Source: Acidisoma sp. PAMC 29798
Lineage (GTDB): Bacteria; Pseudomonadota; Alphaproteobacteria; Acetobacterales; Acetobacteraceae
DNA: 64,000 nt
Reading direction: 5' to 3'
Assembly: GCF_030252425.1 (NCBI RefSeq)
Contig: NZ_CP126997.1
Span: forward strand, 1-64,000
Of the stretch, positions 26,720 through 34,890 are shown piece by piece (within the stretch, counting starts at the first letter, position 1; each line of letters begins with the position of its first letter). A program made the position numbers and the translations under genes. The notes under the pieces were generated by a model, which was not told where the DNA came from, made no database searches, and was given only the letters and a program-made list of their open reading frames with translations.

Positions 26720-28276
26720 CTAGTTGATCACGAAACCTAATCTCGCCAACTGAGACGGTGTACCAATATCATAGTCAAGTTCATAGTTCGTTACTTCACC
26801 AGCTTGGAATGACGATTTTTGCTCCGGATGAAGCTCGCTGTCTATTACCTCTGAATGCAATTGAACTCCACCGCATTTCGTTCCATCAACGCATGTAACA
26901 TGCGGACGAAATCTCAGGAATCCATCGAACTTTTTTGCAACATTTGGTAAATGAATAGCAATTGCAATATCTTCGCCGCGCACAGTCCATACCAGAACAA
27001 CATATGAAATAGGTTTAGTTGCCACCATGCAATCACCGTCCCTGCAAACGATGTTGCGGACTTGGTCATGTGGTGTTTGCGACAGATCGAAATAAGGATA
27101 AAGTGGGCCGATCGAGCGATCTCTTCCGGAAAAATACACCTTTAACTTTCGATTGTCAGGGCTGAAGTACATGCCGTAGTCGAATTGAAATCTTTTCCAT
27201 ACGGTGCTAATTTGATGCCGAACAGAATATTGAAAATGTAAACGAATTATATGAGACCCGTTGTCCACCAATAATTTTTCGGCAAGAAAATTTAGCCGCC
27301 CTTCTCCAAAAAGTATTCCTGAACCATAACATGGGCTCGTATTTATTTCAGCACTCGGATCAGATCCTGATGGGCGGTAGTCATTTGAATATAACGGTAA
27401 CCAAGACAATTGTTGGAAGCCGAAATTAGGTACTACACTAAGCGGCGCTTCGTAACCCCATACTCGAGCACTGTTGCCCGCTGCTTGGTTGAAATGCCTA
27501 GTTTCACCCGATCTAGCATCGACTCCTCCCATGCTAACCTGCCAAGCAGCGCCACCCGCGCTTCGTGAGTCAATCACATTCATAGGGAGATCACTTGCTG
27601 AGGGATTTATTAAATTGAGAGCTACGATTACACCTCCTATTGTGCGATCGAGGCCAACATTGACCCAAGCGTCTGATCCTTTAAAGGTCAGTGCATCTGT
27701 TGGAGATGCCTGGTTCGGTACACCAGCGATGTTGCAGTTAAGTTTCTCGCTTGTGTCGGAATTTTTAGCAGAAAATGAGTCAATTCGGCTAAACTTAAAT
27801 GTTAGACGCTTTATTACGTTTGGTGATATTTCTACCGTAATTTGTTGTTGGCTAAGCCTTTCAGGTCCAGGAAGTATTTCTCGTATTCTTCCTTTGCAAC
27901 TGGCGCAGCCGTAAACGTCAACACTGAAACCAGATGGAACTTGCACTCCGACTTCATATAATCCGATAGGTAGCTTCAACGACACGTCCGGTTGTGAAGA
28001 CCCAAAACTTGGGCCATAATCATTGAATGGGATTTGGTGATTGGGTGTAAGATGTGACAATCGTCGGATGGATATTGTGGACCCAGGAGTCGTAAAAAGC
28101 TCACCCCGCTCGTCAAGTTTACGGATTTTCATTTCTCCTAATTGCGTCGCTGTGGTGTAGGGTCCAAAGTTCGGCGCTGTGCCAAAACTTTCCGGCACAG
28201 CTACCGAAACTTGGCCAAAAATTATTAAAGCAACCGAAATAAAACCAATAAATGAGTTATCGCGAAAGTTGGTCAT
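26720..28276 (-). CDS. Secreted protein of unknown function
   Basis: The protein is 518 residues, AT-rich. The N-terminus has a Sec signal peptide: a short charged stretch, the hydrophobic core FIGFISVALIIFGQ, and a likely cut after VSVA. The mature part is rich in beta-prone sequence and has a CxxC pair (YGCASCKGR) near residue 125 and more Cys pairs near the C-terminus. I recognise no family. It is divergently transcribed from a TPR-glycosyltransferase gene and probably belongs to the same surface-glycan island, perhaps as an exported or periplasmic factor. Confidence 0.75.
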   Translation of the reverse strand: MTNFRDNSFIGFISVALIIFGQVSVAVPESFGTAPNFGPYTTATQLGEMKIRKLDERGELFTTPGSTISIRRLSHLTPNHQIPFNDYGPSFGSSQPDVSLKLPIGLYEVGVQVPSGFSVDVYGCASCKGRIREILPGPERLSQQQITVEISPNVIKRLTFKFSRIDSFSAKNSDTSEKLNCNIAGVPNQASPTDALTFKGSDAWVNVGLDRTIGGVIVALNLINPSASDLPMNVIDSRSAGGAAWQVSMGGVDARSGETRHFNQAAGNSARVWGYEAPLSVVPNFGFQQLSWLPLYSNDYRPSGSDPSAEINTSPCYGSGILFGEGRLNFLAEKLLVDNGSHIIRLHFQYSVRHQISTVWKRFQFDYGMYFSPDNRKLKVYFSGRDRSIGPLYPYFDLSQTPHDQVRNIVCRDGDCMVATKPISYVVLVWTVRGEDIAIAIHLPNVAKKFDGFLRFRPHVTCVDGTKCGGVQLHSEVIDSELHPEQKSSFQAGEVTNYELDYDIGTPSQLARLGFVIN

Positions 28277-28615
28277 ACTTTGTCCAAGATAAACGTGTAA
28301 AAATTAGAATTTCTAACATTGAAACCCAGTTTTTATTGTAAGCGGTGCCGTCGGGACTATAAACATTACAAGCTGCATGCAAGTCGTCAAACAAAGAACA
28401 CCACGAATGTTGCACAATCCTGTACCAACGTTAGTGACTGGTTGAGAGTGCGACTAGGTCGGTCTATCGAGCCTTACGTCATTGGGATCGTCCTCCGCTT
28501 CCCTCCCGGCACCACATAGTCAGCGCCTGTCCTCAACCCCCGCAATCTCAGACGGTCCCCCACTGCAGCAGGCCCTCTTTAGAACGTATTAGAGCTAATT
28601 GGTTCTAGCAGAAAT
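28277..28615. other. Divergent intergenic region
   Basis: This gap of 339 bp lies between two divergently transcribed AT-rich genes and must hold both promoters. A 66-codon open frame (28319-28519) lacks a ribosome site and family resemblance. I see no clear operator. Confidence 0.35.
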
Positions 28616-30013
28616 ATGCGGCTACGACTATACAGAGAGCTCTATCAATCGCTTGTTCGGATGTTGCCTATGCAAAGTTCTAATGACATCACACGGCTCA
28701 TAGAAGAGGCAAATATTGCTCTAGACAACTTAGATGCGCAAGAGTTTCTGAGCATCGGATTGGCCTGTGTCGAAGCATCGGTACCGCCGATCAAATTAGC
28801 TCAGCTCGCCATCAAGGCACGTCAACGCGGCCTAGCTGATTGCGGCCGTCAGTTACTTGAACAATACCGGGCGACTGGATCCAAACCAGATGAAGCCATC
28901 TATGTCGAGCTCGCTTTTCAAAAGCGGCTTGCGGGTCTTCACGATGAAGCTGCAGAACTTTTCTCTGCTGCGGCCGCTCTTCCAAATTCTCGTTTTTCTA
29001 CTAAGTTAAATGAAATTCATATGCTTTTTTCGGCGGGTTCCTTTGATAGGGCTCGATCATTAATCGCATCGGTAACAACGATAAGCTCATCACAATATCA
29101 ACTACTTCACTCGATGTCGGAGTTTGGAAACTACTTGGAAAGCTTTCCCAAGCAGTATTCAGAACGGAAGTTTAGTGTCATTAGATCTAGTGAGCGATGG
29201 CTTGACCATGATCAGGTCTCACGCAAAATCTTGGATGCAATTGAGAGCAAATCTGCTTTTTCACTTATTCGATTAGGGGACGGGGAAGGGGCATTCCTTC
29301 GAATCGACAAGGATGATGAGCGTAGCTATCAAAATCTATATGATGCAAATCGTCAAAATCGAATGGCAATGTGGTTTGGATCACAATTTGACTGGAGGAA
29401 GAACGGTTTTTTTGAGGAGACCCAGAACCTACACAAGTCGATCCAAACGTCAGATATTGTGGCCATTCCAGACCTAGCCTGGCTAGGAAACGGATACTCT
29501 ATATCTAGTCAAAGTGGTATACCATCGCTTGTAAATATTATGCGATTATTTTCTAATCCTACGCAACTTCCAGAAGATCTGAATTTTACAAAGGCGACCA
29601 TTGCTAAGGATTTGCACCTTCACGGCTATTTCGAGGTTATATTGCGAGCCATTAAGCGTGTAACGATTATTAGCTGTTTGCCGGATTTGCCAAATTTAAT
29701 GCGAGGTTATTTCGGTATTAAAGACGTTACGTTTCTCCAAATCCCGGGCGAGCAAGGTTCACGCGAAGCTTTAGGAGGGCAAGTTGACTTCAGCACGCAC
29801 TATCCTGAGATTTACAGGCAAGTTCAAAACGCCTTGGATAAGCCATGGCGCGGAGAAGTTGTGCTCATTGCTGGAGGAATTTTGGGTAAACTCTATGCAT
29901 CAAACATCAAACAACACGGCGGTATAGCCCTGGATATTGGTTCTCTAGCCGACAGATGGCTTGGCAAAAAGACTAGGCCCGGTGATGATCCTAGATTCAA
30001 ATTGGATTTATGA
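28616..30013 (+). CDS. TPR plus GT-D-fold glycosyltransferase-like protein
   Basis: The protein is 465 residues; another ATG 15 codons in is possible. Residues 20-180 are helical, TPR-like (for example AFQKRLAGLHDEAAELFSAA). From about 190 comes a domain with FSLIRLGDGEGAF (R219, G221-D-G-E224), the RxGDGE motif of GT-D-fold/DUF1792 glycosyltransferases, ending in GGIALDIGSLADRWLG, also typical. This suggests transfer of a sugar in surface-glycan synthesis; donor and acceptor are unknown. A decayed paralogue lies at 58032-58883. An IS3 element begins 5 bp after the stop. Composition is much more AT-rich than the cys genes. Confidence 0.78.
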   Translation: MRLRLYRELYQSLVRMLPMQSSNDITRLIEEANIALDNLDAQEFLSIGLACVEASVPPIKLAQLAIKARQRGLADCGRQLLEQYRATGSKPDEAIYVELAFQKRLAGLHDEAAELFSAAAALPNSRFSTKLNEIHMLFSAGSFDRARSLIASVTTISSSQYQLLHSMSEFGNYLESFPKQYSERKFSVIRSSERWLDHDQVSRKILDAIESKSAFSLIRLGDGEGAFLRIDKDDERSYQNLYDANRQNRMAMWFGSQFDWRKNGFFEETQNLHKSIQTSDIVAIPDLAWLGNGYSISSQSGIPSLVNIMRLFSNPTQLPEDLNFTKATIAKDLHLHGYFEVILRAIKRVTIISCLPDLPNLMRGYFGIKDVTFLQIPGEQGSREALGGQVDFSTHYPEIYRQVQNALDKPWRGEVVLIAGGILGKLYASNIKQHGGIALDIGSLADRWLGKKTRPGDDPRFKLDL

Positions 30014-30048
30014 CGCATGAGCTGCTGCCGGTTTCGTGGACACGCAGC

Positions 30049-30909
30049 TTAAGCTGACGCTTTGATCCGCTCGAATTCCATAGGGCTGAGATAGCCGATG
30101 GTCGAGTGGCGTCGGCGTAAATTATAGAACCGTTCGATGTAGTCGAATACGTCGGCTCGAGCCTGGTCCCTCGTGCGATATACCTTGCGGGCTGTTCGCT
30201 CAGTTTTCAGCGAGGAGAAGAAGCTCTCCATTGCCGCATTGTCCCAGACATTCCCTGACCGACTCATGCTGCAACTAACGTTATGATCTGCCAAGAGCTT
30301 CTGGAACTGTTCACTGCTGTACTGGCTTCCCTGGTCCGAATGATGCAGCAACGCATCTGGTTTGCCGCGGCGCCAGATCGCCATCATTAACGCGTCGGCC
30401 ACAAACTGAGCTGTCATTGTGACGCTCATCGACCAGCCCACGACACGACGCGAGAAAAGGTCAATGACGGCAGCCACGTAGAGCCAACCTTCTGCCGTCC
30501 AAAGATAGGTGAAGTCGGCGATCCACTTCTGGTTCGGTGCTGTAGCTACGAATTGGCGGTCCAGCACGTTGGCAGCCGCCTCGTTCCGCTCGCCCTTGTC
30601 GGATGGCAGGCCTCTGCGGCGCGGTCGGGCCCGTAAGGCTTGCTCGCGCATGAGCCGCTCAATGCGGTGCAAGCCACACACGTCACCCTCGGCCAGGACG
30701 TCATGCCAGACGCGCCGGGCGCCATAGGTCCGGTCGCTGCCGACGAAGCTGGCCTTGACGTGCGCGCCGAGAATTTCGTCGCTGCGTGCCCGAGCGCTGG
30801 GCGATCGGGTGAGCCAGGCGTGGAATCCACTGCGTGAGACACCGAGCGCCTCGCAAAGCCACCGCACCGGCCAAATCCCTCGATGCTTCGCCACGAAGCC
30901 GAATTTCAT
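30049..30909 (-). CDS. IS3-family transposase OrfB (integrase domain), copy A
   Basis: The protein is 286 residues: HTH_21 region, then rve integrase core with Asp in WIADFTYLWTAEGW, Asp in LHHSDQGSQYSS and Glu in WDNAAMESFFSSLKTE. It is normally produced as an OrfAB fusion by -1 slippage on the A7 run in orfA; the ATGA overlap also allows separate translation. It appears intact. Confidence 0.92.
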   Translation of the reverse strand: MKFGFVAKHRGIWPVRWLCEALGVSRSGFHAWLTRSPSARARSDEILGAHVKASFVGSDRTYGARRVWHDVLAEGDVCGLHRIERLMREQALRARPRRRGLPSDKGERNEAAANVLDRQFVATAPNQKWIADFTYLWTAEGWLYVAAVIDLFSRRVVGWSMSVTMTAQFVADALMMAIWRRGKPDALLHHSDQGSQYSSEQFQKLLADHNVSCSMSRSGNVWDNAAMESFFSSLKTERTARKVYRTRDQARADVFDYIERFYNLRRRHSTIGYLSPMEFERIKASA

Positions 30910-31202
30910 ATCGACTCCCTCGCGAAGTAGGCCGCGGCTTTTTTTAGGATATCGCGCTCCGCCTTGAGCTTTGCGACCTCACGCCGCAGACGATCTATCT
31001 CCTGCTGATCCGGCTTGAGCTGGCCCTGGCCCGGAAATGCCTGCCCAGGATCCGAGGTAACCTCCTTGATCCATCGTCGCAGAATGCTTTCGCCCACATC
31101 CAGGTCCCGGCTGGCCTGCACCAATGAAATCCCACGTTCATTAACTAGCCGGACCGCCTCCAGCTTGAACTCCCGGCTGAACTGTCGTCGCGTCATTTGC
31201 AT
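30906..31202 (-). CDS. IS3-family transposase OrfA (HTH), copy A
   Basis: The protein is 98 residues with HTH RRQFSREFKLEAVRLVNERG then SLVQASRDLDVGESILRRWI and a C-terminal leucine-zipper-like coiled coil (IDRLRREVAKLKAERDILKK). The codons LKKAA lie on the A-run used for frameshifting. Confidence 0.9.
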   Translation of the reverse strand: MQMTRRQFSREFKLEAVRLVNERGISLVQASRDLDVGESILRRWIKEVTSDPGQAFPGQGQLKPDQQEIDRLRREVAKLKAERDILKKAAAYFARESI

Positions 31203-31569
31203 CCTCCAATCTCGCGAAACACCTTAATCTCGGTGTCCACCAAACCGGCAGCAGCTCAATACGCCACAACGCTTGCCAGCCTGCACATCGTGGCCTTTGC
31301 TTGTCTCATACTCAGACAAGCAGCCGCTATCGCCGCAGGTTCATAACTCCCTCTAAGTCGGCCGTATCCTTTGGGTCTTTGAGGAGTCTCTTGCGCGGCG
31401 TGCCGTCTGTGCACGCCGCGTCACACCGCCGGCACGGTCTGGGGCCGAGTTCGTTACTGGAATTTCACGAGACATCTCCAGCGTTGATTCCGTCGCAGAA
31501 ATGGCTTACATTATCGCCAAACATCGAACACGCAGCCAACCCAACTCCCGAAGCAGCGCTTACAATAGC

Positions 31570-32520
31570 TTAATTCTTAGAATCCGTAGAGAAATAGACT
31601 TCCAGTTCTTTCCTGTAGAACGTATTCAACAATTGATTTTCAAGATCAGCATCTTCTTTTGATATCGACAGAGTTGACGATTCCGATCTCATATTGTGTA
31701 TGTCTGGAATGTCTTCCCCTGTTAAGGTTCTCAGCAGCCCGATTGCTCCATTCGTATCTGAGACATCAAACAAGTTTGAGTACCGAGACCTTACAAGACC
31801 AAGATAGCCCGTCATTGGATCTGTATGATGTCTGAAATCATCAAAAACTTTTCGATATTCATGGAAGTTCCTTAAAACTTCACTGAAGCTCGGATTCGAA
31901 CTGAGCCCATAGTAAACGCTTTTTCCCTGCGCATCCCGCACAAGACTCTGAGCTTCTCGGATATTCTTCCGATAGTACGACCTTAGTCGATCCAAAGGGT
32001 GGCGAGTAATCGCTACCTTAGCATAATCTTTGTATGTAGAATCTAATTCCTGAAACGCCACGACCTTTTCAAATTCTTGAACGTGAAAATGGGATGCTTC
32101 AAGTTGCCGCTGCTTACTTGAAGCGACAAGGATCGCATCTTTTAATGATGACGAACCACACTTAGGTATGTTGATATAGATCAATTTGAGATTTTCTAAT
32201 AATAACAATTTAGTATATGGTATCTTTGCCGTTATTATATCCATAATGTGAGGTCTATTGAGCCTCAGGATAACGTTCCTCATCATTGAACGAGCAACTA
32301 TTTCGTCCCCGATCAGACGATAAACCCTTGCAAGTTTAAGCCAAACATCCGGGTGGTCCTGAACCTCTAAGTAGCTACGCAATAGCGTCAGCGCTTTATC
32401 AACATTTTCCTCAGCAATTGCTTTGCTTGATTCCTGTAAGATTTTTGCAACGCCGGCTGCTTTTCTCTCATCGATTGGCGGCAACGGCACCGAGCCTTGG
32501 CGAACTGAATCTGCATCCAC
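31570..32520 (-). CDS. TPR-containing sulfotransferase
   Basis: The protein is 316 residues. Residues 20-95 form a TPR-like helical region (KALTLLRSYLEVQDHPDVWL). The rest is a sulfotransferase: 5'-phosphosulfate loop YINIPKCGSSSLKDAIL (K120-C-G-S-S-S125) and 3'-phosphate site ITRHPLDRLRSYYRKN (R173, R180, S181), as in Sulfotransfer_2 enzymes that use PAPS. No signal peptide, so it is probably cytoplasmic, sulfating a glycan or lipid-linked precursor. PAPS could come from the CysD/CysNC locus 9 kb away. AT-rich composition matches the neighbouring glycan genes. Confidence 0.82.
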   Translation of the reverse strand: MDADSVRQGSVPLPPIDERKAAGVAKILQESSKAIAEENVDKALTLLRSYLEVQDHPDVWLKLARVYRLIGDEIVARSMMRNVILRLNRPHIMDIITAKIPYTKLLLLENLKLIYINIPKCGSSSLKDAILVASSKQRQLEASHFHVQEFEKVVAFQELDSTYKDYAKVAITRHPLDRLRSYYRKNIREAQSLVRDAQGKSVYYGLSSNPSFSEVLRNFHEYRKVFDDFRHHTDPMTGYLGLVRSRYSNLFDVSDTNGAIGLLRTLTGEDIPDIHNMRSESSTLSISKEDADLENQLLNTFYRKELEVYFSTDSKN

Positions 32521-33141
32521 GTCTATCGTCTCTCACTGTAAATATCTCATCATAGACTTCTCCAGGTTCCGTTGTAAATGCTGACGAATTTCGGATAGAT
32601 TCCAGAGGCGTCACAGCTAAATAATCACACATTATAAGGATTTGGAATGGCCAAGAACGAGTTCAAGTGATCGATACACCAAATTTGTAGCAAATCCGTC
32701 GATCCTGCATTTAGTTCATTGGACCCCCTTCACATTGCATCTCTCAAGCAGCGTGCAGTAGCTCAGGCTAGGATAGAAGCATGAAGAAGCCGCTCGACCG
32801 TCATTCTTACCACTCCGAATTTTGCCAATGCCCCCGAATTGTGTGGCACTATCAAATGTCAAGGCTGAGCCTTTGAATCGGGCCCATTCTGGGTTAGCGC
32901 GGCGTTATCATCCTGTATTAGAGTATGCGGCAATAGTGCTTGAAGTCGAAGTAAGTTCCGCGAACGTGGTTCGAACACGTCGGCCGGATACAAATATTGC
33001 CACTGCTATGCCTTCATCCGCCGTGAGGGTTACTTGCATTGTAAGGTTTTGGCTGCTCGTCACCACCCCACATCATGCTTTACTTTGCTACGCAGCGGAT
33101 CACAGCAAACCGCGGAAAACAGGCGTTCAACAGTCTGCTAA
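32521..33141. other. Gene-poor stretch of about 620 bp
   Basis: The right part holds a 113-codon open frame on the plus strand (32822-33163) with no family resemblance and no good ribosome site; I do not call it a gene. The left part is AT-rich and presumably contains the promoter of the sulfotransferase gene. Confidence 0.35.
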
Positions 33142-33159
33142 GAGTCCGTTTGAGAAAGG

Positions 33160-33687
33160 TTAGCTATGGGAGATCCGCCGCAAGAGCAGGCTGCCCATGG
33201 CGACGTGGAAAATGGCTTCGGATACATCGAGGCGGGTCTCGTAATCGCGGACGAGCCTGCGCCAGCGTGTCATCCAGCCGAAAGTGCGTTCTACGACCCA
33301 GCGCCGCGGCGACACTTTGAAGTCCGGGTCTTTGTCGGTTCGGCGTACGATCTCCAGCACGAAGTCCCGAAACATAGCTTTGTCGAGCAGCTTGGTGCGG
33401 TCATAGGCGCCATCGGCAAACAGATGCTTGAGCCAAGGCCAACGCTTGCGGACAGCGTCGAGGATGGCCTGTGCTCCGGCGCTGTCGGAGATGTCCGCCG
33501 TGGTCACATTGACCATCAGCAATCGTCCGTCGGTATCGACGGCGATGTGGCGCTTGCGAATGACGATCTTTTTGTTGGCGTCATAGCCTCGCGCTTGAGT
33601 GTGGGGCGCTTTCACCGTCTGGCTGTCGAGCACGCCGCCCGTGGGGCTGGCTTCAGTTCGCGGTCGAGCATGAGCGACACGTCGTGA
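33160..33687 (-). CDS. IS427-like transposase, downstream DDE frame
   Basis: It includes GGVLDSQTVKAPHTQARGYD (first Asp), LKHLFADGAYDRTKLLD (second Asp) and RRWVVERTFGWMTRWRRLVR (Glu), the DDE_Tnp_1 signature. The protein is made by frameshifting from the 33612-33974 frame; the open frame extends a little further upstream (to 33747) but that part is out of family. Confidence 0.82.
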   Translation of the reverse strand, partial: SRRVAHARPRTEASPTGGVLDSQTVKAPHTQARGYDANKKIVIRKRHIAVDTDGRLLMVNVTTADISDSAGAQAILDAVRKRWPWLKHLFADGAYDRTKLLDKAMFRDFVLEIVRRTDKDPDFKVSPRRWVVERTFGWMTRWRRLVRDYETRLDVSEAIFHVAMGSLLLRRISHS

Positions 33688-33974
33688 ATGGTCTGGAACA
33701 ACATGCGGCGAACGAACCGCCTGAACCACCAGTAGACGGTTTGCCACGGGGCGAAATTGATCGGCAGCATGCGCCAGCCACCGCCACGGCGCGCCAGATA
33801 TCGGATCGCATTCAGTATCTCGCGCAAGTCAACGCTGATTTTGCGGCCGCGCTTGGGCGGCTTGGGCAACAGCGGCTGGATACGCTCACACTCGCCGTCA
33901 GTCAGGTCAGTCGGATACCGCTTGGTCTTGTGGGCGATGTCGGCCATCCGGCCTCGATTCTGTTGGGTCCACAT
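33612..33974 (-). CDS. IS427-like transposase, upstream frame
   Basis: The protein is 120 residues: YPTDLTDGECERIQPLLPKP, then ILNAIRYLARRGGGWRMLPI, then WQTVYWWFRRFVRR (DUF4096-type N-terminal domain). It overlaps the downstream frame; a complete transposase needs a ribosomal frameshift in the overlap. Confidence 0.85.
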   Translation of the reverse strand: MWTQQNRGRMADIAHKTKRYPTDLTDGECERIQPLLPKPPKRGRKISVDLREILNAIRYLARRGGGWRMLPINFAPWQTVYWWFRRFVRRMLFQTIHDVSLMLDRELKPAPRAACSTARR

Positions 33975-34140
33975 TCCAAGCTTGAATCACACCGGACCGG
34001 GCCGCCACAACCATTCTCAAACGGTCTCTCATCACGCCTAATTTCGATTCTGCGAGCTCGACCTTGGGCTATTGATCGCTCACGGGTCAGTGCATGCGAT
34101 ATTTTCATGGGGAAGATCAATCACTAGTTACTCGTGCAAC

Positions 34141-34404
34141 TCAAGACGATCTAGAGCGAACGCAAAGAATTTCGAACAATCCAATCAAATCCTGTTCAAT
34201 ACGAGCTCCGGCGATCTGTGCTCCCGACCCACTATGATCTTTAAGCACGCCAGCGTATCCAAGAGCTCTAGCTCGCATTTCTTCAATGTCATGCTCCGTT
34301 AGAATGCCTTTTTCTTTCAGTTGCTGTATCAGCGACTGTATCAACATGGTAGATGCATTAACCTTCGTGAGAAGGTTGTCAATATTTGCTCCTGGGAACG
34401 CCAC
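34141..34404 (-). CDS. Small helical protein of unknown function
   Basis: The protein is 87 residues from a GTG start with AGAGGAAG about 10 bp upstream. It is mostly helical (ASTMLIQSLIQQLKEKGILT then EHDIEEMRARALGY), without Cys or membrane segments. The base composition resembles the AT-richer glycan genes. It lies alone between an IS5 and IS66 debris. It may be real but I know no relative. Confidence 0.5.
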   Translation of the reverse strand: MAFPGANIDNLLTKVNASTMLIQSLIQQLKEKGILTEHDIEEMRARALGYAGVLKDHSGSGAQIAGARIEQDLIGLFEILCVRSRSS

Positions 34405-34468
34405 TCTCTATCTTCCTCTTCGATTACGCGTAGAACCTCAAAAAAGTATTTTAGCAGTACGCTGAAAA

Positions 34469-34655
34469 AGGGGTATCCCTTTGGAAGCGGCCGACTCCTG
34501 ATATGCGAGTGCATCGTAGGCTATAGCCTTCGGAGTGCGATGGTGGAGAGTGACCACAACCGAGAAGATAGACCCAAGTTGGGTGTCCGGCGGCAGAAGA
34601 GGTAGTGGCCTGAGCGCTGAAATAGCAGGTCGTGGTCGGCTCTTTTCTGATGGTC
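34469..34655 (+). mobile_element. Degenerate IS66 left end
   Basis: It starts GTATCCCTTTGGAAGCGGC and resembles the left terminus and first part of tnpA of the IS66 at 46824, with many substitutions and shifts. It is an older, diverged IS66 relic. Confidence 0.65.
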
Positions 34656-34890
34656 TTTGACATATTAGCTGCTCGCGCTTGGAGCTGCGCGGATGATAGG
34701 CGACGACTTCGTCGGCTAAAAGCACGACGATGTGGTCGGCATGGGCTCGCACCAGCCCGCCGCGACCGGCGGCGCGGGCGTCGATACTGTAGTGGTTTCG
34801 GTCGTCGGTGATCAGGCAGGTGGTCGTGGCGCGCATGGGCTTTTCGCTGAATGTCAATCGGCTGTTGATTTCCGCGGAGATCTGACCCGG
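34656..34890 (-). pseudogene. IS21-family istA fragment
   Basis: The minus strand reads RATTTCLITDDRNHYSIDAR, then RAHADHIVVLLADEVVAYHP, the beta-barrel segment of IstA. It is interrupted on the right by an IS3 element. Confidence 0.6.

Larger units (their letters stand above)
30018..31258 (-). mobile_element. IS3-family element, copy A
   Basis: A 1241-bp element with ends TGAGCTGCTGCCGGTTT; it is the same length as the copy at 36772-38012, which lies in the opposite orientation. A third, truncated copy begins at 60147. I see no convincing target duplication. Confidence 0.9.
33142..34028 (-). mobile_element. IS5-family (IS427-like) element, complete copy
   Basis: The element is 887 bp with inverted ends GAGTCCGTTTGAGAA (left) and, reverse-complemented, GAGACCGTTTGAGAA (right). 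It carries two overlapping frames in the IS427/IS1031 arrangement. A truncated copy with the same end lies at 57439-57903. Confidence 0.85.

Noticed and set aside
32822-33163. 113-codon frame upstream of the IS5 element
   Set aside because: It runs into the IS5 end, has no ribosome site and no family resemblance.
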